This document shows, one piece after another, positions 27,334 to 34,688 of a DNA stretch of 64,000 bases. Position 1 is the first letter of the stretch; each line of letters opens with the position of its first letter. Position numbers and translations under genes: made by a program. Under the pieces are notes generated by a model. It made no database searches. It was not told where the DNA came from and saw only the letters and a list, made by a program, of their open reading frames with translations. Origin of the DNA: Emticicia sp. C21 (GTDB lineage Bacteria; Bacteroidota; Bacteroidia; Cytophagales; Spirosomataceae); NCBI RefSeq assembly GCF_003418935.1, contig NZ_QVMT01000004.1, positions 468,052 to 532,051 on the forward strand, given 5' to 3'.

Positions 27334-27741
27334 ATGAAAAAGAAATTATATCTCCTATTAGTATTGATAGTAGGGCTATGTATTAATCTGAAAGCGCAAA
27401 AAACTACAACAGAAACACCCTTAAGAAAGCAGTTTGTAGAAAATAAAATTCCGGGTGCTAACTATGCACCAGTGGTTCAAACAAATTCAACAAAGAGCAA
27501 AGGGTTTGAAGGGTCAAGCCTAGCCAAACAAATAAGAGATGGTAAGGAGAATGGCATGAAGTATAACACTTCTGGCTCGAATGATGCTTCTAAAAATCAG
27601 GCGGCTTTCAATACAGACAAAACAGCCAAGGTAGCAAGCAATATGAGCACTACAGATCCAAAAGTTGAGAGAGAGAAAATACCAAACGAAACAGACTCGA
27701 AAGCGCCAAAAGTATCTAATCATGAAGAAAAGAATAACTGA
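27334..27741 (+). CDS. small secreted hypothetical protein, operon partner of the fibre gene
   Basis: 135 residues. Signal peptide MKKKLYLLLVLIVGLCINLK plus AQ. The mature ~113 residues are hydrophilic, rich in Lys, Asn, Thr and Ser, with almost no hydrophobic core (KTTTETPLRKQFVENKIPGA; TDSKAPKVSNHEEKNN at the end), so probably largely disordered. It starts 8 bp after the fibre gene and ends before a terminator at 27770, marking a two-gene operon. No family recognised; an accessory or linker protein for the fibre is a guess from position only. Confidence 0.65.
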   Translation: MKKKLYLLLVLIVGLCINLKAQKTTTETPLRKQFVENKIPGANYAPVVQTNSTKSKGFEGSSLAKQIRDGKENGMKYNTSGSNDASKNQAAFNTDKTAKVASNMSTTDPKVEREKIPNETDSKAPKVSNHEEKNN

Positions 27742-27769
27742 TAAGGCATAAATTTGTATTCTCTACAAG

Positions 27770-27800
27770 GCCTGAAATAATAATCATTTTCAGGCTTTTC
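27770..27800 (+). terminator. intrinsic terminator of the fibre operon
   Basis: GCCTGAAA (27770-27777) pairs with TTTCAGGC (27788-27795), followed on the plus strand by TTTTC. It lies 29 bp after the stop of the small secreted gene and abuts the stop of the convergent OsmC gene. Confidence 0.75.
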
Positions 27801-28201
27801 TATAATTTAAGCTTCACACTTACTCCCTGCCTCAGTGTATTATGCACTTCGGCTAGGGTATCAACATGATTAATCAATTCGGCTATTTCTACGGGAGAGT
27901 GGTTGTCTGCCTCAATGCTTACCTCATAAGTGATGTTAGAGGCGGGCTCGCCCTCCTTACCGAATTCGCCTGATACGCTTACCTCTATATTTTCAATTTC
28001 CATTTGTCGGCGAGCGGCTTCTCTGTAAATATCATTACAAAAACAGGTAGCTAGTGACAGGAAAAGTAACTCCCCACCGTTCACAGCCGAACCACGTCCG
28101 GATGCTTTAACAGGGATATTGATATTTTGCTCATTACCATTCGTTACAACGTTAATGATATTTTCGTGTACTGTGTTTTTGATAGTTGCTGAAATAGTCA
28201 T
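27800..28201 (-). CDS. OsmC/Ohr-family protein
   Basis: 133 residues from the ATG at 28201 (an upstream TTG at 28213 would add four). The central helix GGELLFLSLATCFCNDIYREAARRQ holds the conserved cysteine region of the OsmC fold, preceded by the strand GRGSAVNGG and followed by the beta strand IEVSVSGEFGKEG. OsmC proteins are thiol-dependent peroxidases acting on organic hydroperoxides; this one is closer to the YhfA/OsmC-like branch, whose activity is less certain. Monocistronic, ending on the terminator shared with the fibre operon. Confidence 0.85.
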   Translation of the reverse strand: MTISATIKNTVHENIINVVTNGNEQNINIPVKASGRGSAVNGGELLFLSLATCFCNDIYREAARRQMEIENIEVSVSGEFGKEGEPASNITYEVSIEADNHSPVEIAELINHVDTLAEVHNTLRQGVSVKLKL

Positions 28202-28298
28202 ATAAATTTTCAAGGCTTTATGCGAAAACAGATTGATAGTAAAGCTACTATATCTTTCATATTTTTACAAAATTACCTGTTCTAAGTTTCCTCAAGTC

Positions 28299-28329
28299 TT
28301 TTAGTGTCATGATATAAAAGATAAATTTG
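28299..28329 (+). promoter_or_regulatory. Bacteroidota-type promoter of the esterase gene
   Basis: TTTT (28299-28302) and TAAATTTG (28322-28329) are separated by exactly 19 bp, matching the TTTG-N19-TAnnTTTG consensus with one mismatch in the -33 element. The start codon is 50 bp downstream. Confidence 0.55.
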
Positions 28330-28379
28330 CTTGAATCAGACAATCCTGTTTAAATTGTCGAATAAAAGCATTCCCCTAA

Positions 28380-29243
28380 ATGAGATTCCTCAAAATTTAT
28401 CTATTAAGTCTGTTCCCGATTATTGTTTTTGGACAAAATGAAAAGACTGCTACCAGGAGCAAACCTTTTGTATTGGGGCAAATTGATGAAATTCAATCAA
28501 AGCATTTATCAGAAAAAAGAATACTGAATATTTATCTGCCTGAGGGCTACAAACAAGAAGATACAACAAGCTATGCCGTTGTATATTTACTGGATGGCTC
28601 ACAGGATGAGGACTTCATTCATGTAGTTGGGTTGTATCAATTCAATATGTTTCCCTGGATTGAGCGCGTTCCGAAGTCTATTGTTGTAGGTATTGCTAAT
28701 GTTGATAGACGAAGAGATTTCACCTACCCTACCACCATTCAAAAAGATAAAGAAAAATATAAAACTACAGGCAACTCTGACAAATTCATCGCTTTTTTAG
28801 AAAAAGAATTGCAACCATATATAGAGAAGAGCTTTAAAGTTAATCAGTCGAAAACTATTATCGGTCAGTCCTTGGGTGGCTTATTAGCGACTGAGATTTT
28901 ATTAAAGAAGCCTACTTTATTTAATAAGTATATCATTATCAGTCCGAGTATCTGGTGGGATAATGGTTCTTTGCTCAATCTTGACTCACCAATTCTTGAA
29001 GAAAAATTTACTCAACCAACTAAGGTGTATATTGGTGTGGGAAAAGAGGGACTTACTCCAACTGAAATTCCGAGAGTAATGGAAGTAGATGCGAATTTAT
29101 TGGCTGAAAAACTCAGAAAAACCAAAAGCAAAAACCTGAAAATCTATTTCGATTATCTACCCCAAGAAGACCATGCTACTATAACCCATCAGGCGGTTTT
29201 TAATGCTTTGCGTTTGTTGAATCCTGTTCAAACTCATGACTAG
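28380..29243 (+). CDS. exported Fes/IroE-like esterase (alpha/beta hydrolase)
   Basis: 287 residues. A signal peptide (MRFLKIYLLSLFPIIVFGQ) is followed by an esterase-D type alpha/beta hydrolase: the strand RILNIYLPEGYKQEDTTSYA, then VVYLLDGSQDEDFIH, and the nucleophile elbow GQSLGG (S164). SPSIWWDNGSLL after strand 6 is typical of the putative esterase family (PF00756) that includes ferric-enterobactin esterases. A C-terminal EDHATITHQA supplies the likely catalytic His. Periplasmic ester hydrolysis is expected; the substrate is unknown. The next gene starts 9 bp later, suggesting co-transcription. Confidence 0.88.
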   Translation: MRFLKIYLLSLFPIIVFGQNEKTATRSKPFVLGQIDEIQSKHLSEKRILNIYLPEGYKQEDTTSYAVVYLLDGSQDEDFIHVVGLYQFNMFPWIERVPKSIVVGIANVDRRRDFTYPTTIQKDKEKYKTTGNSDKFIAFLEKELQPYIEKSFKVNQSKTIIGQSLGGLLATEILLKKPTLFNKYIIISPSIWWDNGSLLNLDSPILEEKFTQPTKVYIGVGKEGLTPTEIPRVMEVDANLLAEKLRKTKSKNLKIYFDYLPQEDHATITHQAVFNALRLLNPVQTHD

Positions 29244-29252
29244 ACTAGCTTT

Positions 29253-29627
29253 ATGGATATAAAAATATCAGACTTCCTGGCAAATTATAACGAAGTAGTA
29301 TATAGGCGTGCAGTGCTTCTTCGTTCCGTCATTCTTGATACGTTGCCAAATGTAATAGAGCAATTGGATGTTCCGGCCAAAATGGTAGCGTATTGTTATG
29401 GTCAAAAATATGCTGAACTGATTTGTATGCTTATTCCCTCTAAAAAAGGATTAAAATTAGGATTTAATAGAGGTGTAGATTTAACTGACCCTCGTCTTTT
29501 ATTAGAAGGCACAGGAAAAATCAGTCGTTATATTGAAATCAAACATGATGGACAGGTTCAATCTCCTGCGCTAAAGGCATTGCTTGAAAGTGCTTTAGAA
29601 GCTTACAAGAAGCGAATGGGTATTTGA
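29253..29627 (+). CDS. DUF1801 (YdhG-like) protein
   Basis: 124 residues, the full size of the DUF1801 family. Visible family features are the N-terminal helix pair (VLLRSVILDTLPNVIEQLD), the strand motif MVAYCYGQKYAELICMLIP, KKGLKLGFNRGVDLTDPRLL and the C-terminal helix SPALKALLESALEAYKKR. The fold is compact and cytoplasmic with no proven enzymatic role. Its start follows the esterase stop by 9 bp, yet the cellular location differs, so a functional link is doubtful. Confidence 0.85.
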   Translation: MDIKISDFLANYNEVVYRRAVLLRSVILDTLPNVIEQLDVPAKMVAYCYGQKYAELICMLIPSKKGLKLGFNRGVDLTDPRLLLEGTGKISRYIEIKHDGQVQSPALKALLESALEAYKKRMGI

Positions 29628-29634
29628 TTAATTT

Positions 29635-30408
29635 TTATTTCTTTAAGAACTTCATTACATAATCAATAATCTCTTTTCGCTGGGGTTCATTAGCATCATT
29701 GTCCATGTGGTTGTGAATGGTATCAGGTAATTTAATGATACTCATTCCGAATTGTTTTTGTTCTTTCTCTGTAGGTAAAACGTCTTCGTCAGCAGGTTGG
29801 TCGCTTGAACGTAGGGAGTAAATTTCAGGCTTTTTTGTGCGGGGCAAAGCCATTCTGCGATTATCTAAAGTAATCGCTTTGCTCACTAGATCAGGGTATT
29901 TATGGGCAAATAATGCCGTCATATCCCCACCGTTTGAATGCCCCATTAGTATTATATGCTTATAATCTAATTCCGGTTTTAGCTTTTTAAGTTCTTTCAG
30001 CACAAATAGAATATTTTCAGCTCCCCTCTCCCAATTAGACCGACGCACTATCTGTGGTTTACCTGTCATGGGCAAAAGGCTATCTGTTGGTAATTCATGT
30101 TGGATACTAGCGACAAAATATCCTTCTGATGCCAGATGATTGGTTAGATAAGAATACTCTAAATTCGCCCTACCCTGATTGGCACTGTAGCCATGGCTAA
30201 AGATAATTAATGGTAAAATCTTTACCTTTTTGTTTATTTCAGGTGAATAAAAGGCTACCGGAATGACACGCTTTCTGGCTTCATCAATCCAACGGACTGA
30301 ATCTAATTTTACAGGATATTGAGATTGAGCAAATACAGTTTGCAGATTTAACAGACAAGTAAATATAAAGAGCAAACTCAGGACTAGTGAGTTAATAGCA
30401 GGTTTCAT
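29635..30408 (-). CDS. exported alpha/beta hydrolase (dienelactone-hydrolase-like)
   Basis: 257 residues. Signal peptide MKPAINSLVLSLLFIFTCLL to VFAQ. Core: PLIIFSHGYSANQGRANLEY (oxyanion strand), YFVASIQHELPTDS, then the nucleophile elbow GHSNGG (S158). A C-terminal Asp/His pair is plausible in IKLPDTIHNHMDND. This layout fits chlorophyllase/dienelactone-hydrolase-like enzymes. Periplasmic; substrate unknown. Convergent with the DUF1801 gene with only 7 bp between stops. Confidence 0.85.
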   Translation of the reverse strand: MKPAINSLVLSLLFIFTCLLNLQTVFAQSQYPVKLDSVRWIDEARKRVIPVAFYSPEINKKVKILPLIIFSHGYSANQGRANLEYSYLTNHLASEGYFVASIQHELPTDSLLPMTGKPQIVRRSNWERGAENILFVLKELKKLKPELDYKHIILMGHSNGGDMTALFAHKYPDLVSKAITLDNRRMALPRTKKPEIYSLRSSDQPADEDVLPTEKEQKQFGMSIIKLPDTIHNHMDNDANEPQRKEIIDYVMKFLKK

Positions 30409-30567
30409 AAACTTTGGAATTAAGCACGTTTTCGATGATGCAATTTACAAAATTTGGGTCAGTAGTTAAAAAACACCTGCTATCTATATTTTTAACCACT
30501 TAAGAAGAATCTTTTGGGTGCTATCTGCAAAACTCATAAGTTTGGTTCCAATAATCAGCCTTCAAAA

Positions 30568-31884
30568 ATGAAATTATTTGCTTCATTACTCCTTTGTTTC
30601 TTATTCATACAAAATACATTCAGTCAAAGCATTAATACCGCCCAATTGGATAGTTTATTCAATGCGCTTGCCAAAAATGAAGTAGCGATGGGTAGTCTTG
30701 CCATCAGTATAAATGGCAAAATACAATTCCAAAAGGCCATTGGATATGCTAATATTGATAGCAGAATTCCTGCTCAAATCACTACAAGATACAGAATAGG
30801 CTCGGTATCGAAGATGTTTACTTCAGTAATGATTTTTCAATTGATAGAAGAAAGGAAACTCAGTCTCGACCAAAAGTTAAGCCAGTATTTTCCAGACTTA
30901 CCAAATGCTGATAAAATCACTATCAGCCATTTGTTATATCATAGAAGCGGGCTCCATAACTATACTGAAGGTACCGATTTTAAAGCATGGATGAATAAAC
31001 CACAGACTCACGAACACATGTTGAATGTGATGAAAGGATTGAAACCTGATTTTGAGCCAGGCGCCCAAGTTTCTTATTCTAATACAAATTTCCTGTTACT
31101 CAGCTATATTATAGAAAAAGTCAGCAAAATGGCTTATGCACAAGCCTTATCTCAAAGAATCACTTCAAAAATCGGTTTGAAAGATACGTATTATGGTGGT
31201 GCAATAGATGTACAAAAGCATGAGAGTATATCTTATAAATTTGGAGAAGGCACATGACACAAAGAGAAAGAAACTGATTTAAGTATCCATAGTGGTGCAG
31301 GAGCGATTGTCTCTACTCCAACAGATTTGGTGAAGTTTATTGAGGCGCTTTTTAATAATAAACTTGTAAGTAAAGCCAGCCTGAATCAGATGATAAGCAT
31401 GAAAGATGCGTATGGCATGGGGATATTCCCATTTGAGTTTCATGGTAAAACGGCTTATGGACATAATGGTAGGATCGAGGAATTTTATTCAGCAATAAGA
31501 TATTATCCAGAGCAAAAAATGGCTTTGGCTTATTGTACCAATGGCATTCTATATCCAAGAGTTGATATATTAGAGGGTATTCAAAAAATCTGTTTCAATC
31601 TTCCTTATACTATTCCTTTTTCAAAACTTCTTATACTAAGCAATCAGGATTTAGATAAATATGTGGGTAAATACGCTTCTGACAATATGCCGATTGTAGT
31701 TAATGTCAGTAAAGAAGACACAAAGCTGTTGATAGAAACGCAGGGACAAGTTTTTGAAACTCAACCAATTGCTAAAAACTATTTCATGCACCCACAAACG
31801 GGCTATTTCTTTGAATTTATTCCCGAGAAGAATGAATTGATGATTAAAGAAACTGATAATGTATATATGCTAAAGAAAAAATAA
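30568..31884 (+). pseudogene. serine beta-lactamase-like hydrolase interrupted by in-frame TGA
   Basis: The frame from the ATG at 30568 runs through an in-frame TGA at 31255-31257 and continues open to 31884 (438 residues in all). The start (not 30514) gives a signal peptide, MKLFASLLLCFLFIQNTFSQ. Before the stop are the class C/PBP-type motifs S79-V-S-K82 and Y170-S-N; after it comes GAGAIVSTPTDLVKFIEALF and the third motif HNG in GHNGRIEEFYS. Relatives usually carry Trp at the interrupted position, so TGG-to-TGA is the simplest event. Either a recent pseudogene or a sequencing error; both halves otherwise look intact and unchanged in composition. Read through, it would be a periplasmic peptidase or esterase of the beta-lactamase family. 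Confidence 0.85.
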
Positions 31885-31887
31885 AAT

Positions 31888-31921
31888 TTTCTGTATGATT
31901 ACAGTATTAATCATACAGAAA
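31888..31921 (-). terminator. terminator at the end of the permease array
   Basis: A perfect 14-bp stem (TTTCTGTATGATTA 31888-31901; complement 31908-31921) with a 6-nt loop. On the minus strand it is followed by ATTTTATTTTTT-like T-rich sequence; the plus side has no T-run. It lies 31 bp beyond the last permease stop and 3 bp after the broken serine hydrolase, so it mainly ends the array transcript. Confidence 0.75.
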
Positions 31922-31952
31922 GTTCGCCTTTAGTTCGAAGTCTTATGTTATC

Positions 31953-34610
31953 TTACTCAGATTTTAATGATTTTACAGGATTCATCAAAGCGGCCTTAAT
32001 AGCCTGAAAACTGACGGTCATTATGGTGATGAGCAAAGCCCCTCCCCCAGCGAGCGCAAAAATCCACCAGGAAATTCCTGCGCGATAATCGTAATTCATA
32101 ATCCACTTGTTCATGAAGTAATAGGCTATCGGGGAAGCTATGAACAAGGAAATCAGTACTAATGCCACAAAATCTTTGGATAACAAGGCCCATATATTGG
32201 CTACTGATGCACCAAGTACTTTTCTTACCCCTATTTCTTTGGTACGTTGCTCAGCTACAAAGGAAGCTAGCCCAAATAGTCCTAAGCAACTTATAAGCAC
32301 GGCAAGAATGGTAAAGAAAAGCGCAAGTGTACCGATTCTTTCTTCCTCTCCGAACTTTTTACCGTACACCTCATCTACAAAATTGTAAACAAACGGACTA
32401 TCAGGATTATGCTTTCTGAAAATTGTTTCTGTCTTAGCCAAAGCTTCTGCTGTTCCCATTTCCGGGGTAAGTTTAACCTGAATCGTATTCACATTTCTTG
32501 AATTTACCATAAAGAATGTAGGCGATACAGGTCTGAAAGGGTTTTCTCTTATCATATCTTTTACTACTCCGATTACTTTGTACGGTTTACCATTCGTTGT
32601 CACGATTTCGTTCAATGGGTCTTTGAAAGCCATTAATTTCAAAGCCGTTTCATTGATAATCATCGAAGCGGTGTCGGTTGAAAACGCTTTTGAGAAATCG
32701 CGGCCCTGAATAATTTGCCAACCGATAGTTTTCCCATATTCGTGTGAAATGTAATTTGACATCAACAAAGGTTTACCTTCAGGGCTTTTTCCTTTCCAGA
32801 ATATGTTAGTGGTACCACCTCCCTGCCCTGTAATAGAGCCTGAAGAAAGACCCACTCCGTAAACAGCTCCAGAAGCCATAAGATCATTTTTCAGTGCCTT
32901 AAAATTCCTGAACAATTCCGGCGTATTCATATTTATTTCAATCAGTTTGTTACGGTCATAACCTACTGAACGGTTTTTGGCAAATTGTATCTGACGAAAA
33001 ACCACCACTGTTCCAATAATTAAGGTTACAGAAACAGTAAATTGCAATACTACCAATACTTTGCGCGGCACTGCGGCAAAACGCCCCATTCTGAAAGTAC
33101 CTTTTAGTACTTTAACGGCTTGAAAAGAAGACAGATAAAAGGCAGGATAAGACCCGGCAATGAGACCTGTTAATAAGCTAAAGCCTACCCCTGCCAACCA
33201 GAAGAACGGATTTGTCCATAAGATACCTACTTGTTTATCAGCGACCTGATTAAATAATGGCAGCACGAGCAGAACGATCAGTATCGAAAGTACAAAGGCA
33301 AAAATTACTACTAAAAAAGACTCACTGAAAAACTGCATAATTAATTGCCCACGAATAGACCCAATGGCTTTGCGGATACCCACTTCTTTGGCTCTTTTTT
33401 CTGAGCGTGCAGTACTCAGATTCATAAAATTAATGCAGGCCAATAAGAGCACAAATGCCCCTATAATACCAAAAAGCCAAACAAATTTTATTAGTCCACC
33501 AGTGTTTATACCATCTTTGAAATCTGAGTATAAATGCCATTTATTCATAGGATGTACAAAGAATTCAGGTTTATATCCGGGAGGGTCTGCTCTGTTGACT
33601 CTGATGTCTTTGATTTTTGCCGAAACTTTGTCAAAATCTGCACCCGATTTCAATTGTACATAAATCTGATAATTGTTATTGTCCCATTCATCTTTATCGT
33701 TTCTTACATTAGCGTTAGTAGTTTCATACAAACTCCACGGAGCCAAGAAAAGTACATCTCTAAACGCAGTATTATGTGGAAAATTCTCGTATACCCCCAC
33801 TACTTTCACGCTCTCCTTATTATCAACTTTAATGACCTTATCCAGAGGGCTTTCCATTCCAAAAAAGTCTTTTGCCAGTGATTCTGAAATCAATATAGAG
33901 TTTACATCTTTCAGACCATTTCTATTTCCCGAAACCATTTTCACTGAAAATATATCCATAAAGGCCGGGTCTACATAATTACCGGACTTTATAAGTTTCT
34001 TTTCTCCAGAAGTCAATAATGAGGGTAAATCATAAGTAGAAAGGCTTACTGTTTCAAAATCAGGATATTTTCTTTTCAGTTCTTCTGCCAAAGGGATTGG
34101 TAGTACATCATAAGTTGATTTCTCTACGTCGAATTTCACGAACTGATATATATGTCCTATCCGGTCATAGTTTTTAAAATGTTTGTTGTAAGAGACTTCA
34201 TCATAGACCCATAAACCAATGAGCATGGTTACGGCCATACCCGCTGCCAAACCAAAAATATTTATAAAGGAATACCCCTTGTATTTAAGTAAATTCCTGA
34301 ATGCGACTTTAAAATAATTGCTGATCATAATTTGTATGTAAAAAGGTGGTGATAGTTCTTTTTTCCGTTTTAAAGCAAATGGACGGATGAATCCGAAAAC
34401 GCTTTTGATATATTCCTGGCGCGCAGTTTTTTCTCCGAATACCCGCACATTCTTCTGAAACCGCTCATAGAGGTCTCCCTGCACCTCTTCCAACAGATGA
34501 GGCGCACAAAACCATTGTAATAATTTATCTGCCCAGCGGGGCGGGATTGGCTTTTGCATGTCTTTTTTGGCATAGGGCAGGGGGCTCGGGGCAGAGAGAA
34601 AATAAGCCAT
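31953..34610 (-). CDS. permease 7 of 7, prefix-domain-2 FtsX/MacB permease
   Basis: 885 residues, last gene of the padR operon. Layout: cytoplasmic prefix (PPRWADKLLQWFCAPHLLEE, to ~80), TM1 ~110-135, periplasmic MacB_PCD, first FtsX block with ARSEKRAKEVGIRKAIGS, TM near 525, second periplasmic part, second FtsX block with EQRTKEIGVRKVLGASVANI, and the shared end ALMNPVKSLKSE. It belongs with permeases 1, 2 and 5 by its first coupling motif. The start at 34610 (MAYFLSAPSPLPYAKKD) is supported by an AAGGAGGAGAGG Shine-Dalgarno 8-15 bp upstream, in the 15-bp junction with permease 6. Function as a MacB-like mechanotransmitter or exporter is inferred; no ATPase is encoded nearby. Confidence 0.93.
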   Translation of the reverse strand: MAYFLSAPSPLPYAKKDMQKPIPPRWADKLLQWFCAPHLLEEVQGDLYERFQKNVRVFGEKTARQEYIKSVFGFIRPFALKRKKELSPPFYIQIMISNYFKVAFRNLLKYKGYSFINIFGLAAGMAVTMLIGLWVYDEVSYNKHFKNYDRIGHIYQFVKFDVEKSTYDVLPIPLAEELKRKYPDFETVSLSTYDLPSLLTSGEKKLIKSGNYVDPAFMDIFSVKMVSGNRNGLKDVNSILISESLAKDFFGMESPLDKVIKVDNKESVKVVGVYENFPHNTAFRDVLFLAPWSLYETTNANVRNDKDEWDNNNYQIYVQLKSGADFDKVSAKIKDIRVNRADPPGYKPEFFVHPMNKWHLYSDFKDGINTGGLIKFVWLFGIIGAFVLLLACINFMNLSTARSEKRAKEVGIRKAIGSIRGQLIMQFFSESFLVVIFAFVLSILIVLLVLPLFNQVADKQVGILWTNPFFWLAGVGFSLLTGLIAGSYPAFYLSSFQAVKVLKGTFRMGRFAAVPRKVLVVLQFTVSVTLIIGTVVVFRQIQFAKNRSVGYDRNKLIEINMNTPELFRNFKALKNDLMASGAVYGVGLSSGSITGQGGGTTNIFWKGKSPEGKPLLMSNYISHEYGKTIGWQIIQGRDFSKAFSTDTASMIINETALKLMAFKDPLNEIVTTNGKPYKVIGVVKDMIRENPFRPVSPTFFMVNSRNVNTIQVKLTPEMGTAEALAKTETIFRKHNPDSPFVYNFVDEVYGKKFGEEERIGTLALFFTILAVLISCLGLFGLASFVAEQRTKEIGVRKVLGASVANIWALLSKDFVALVLISLFIASPIAYYFMNKWIMNYDYRAGISWWIFALAGGGALLITIMTVSFQAIKAALMNPVKSLKSE

Positions 34611-34688
34611 GCCCTCTCCTCCTTGCTATTCTGTTTTCAACGTCTTCACCGGATTCATCAGTGCGGCTTTGATGGCCTGGTAGCTTAC
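34450..34688 (-). repeat. homogenised junction block, copy A
   Basis: About 240 bp spanning the 3' end of permease 6, the 15-bp junction and the prefix-domain codons of permease 7. It is nearly identical (a handful of mismatches) to 37125-37364, including the non-coding bases, although the rest of the two genes has diverged greatly. Confidence 0.8.

Noticed and set aside
30568..31884. two separate genes, or selenocysteine decoding at the TGA
   Set aside because: Both halves are one domain in one frame; no SECIS-like hairpin was evident directly after the TGA and relatives usually have Trp there.
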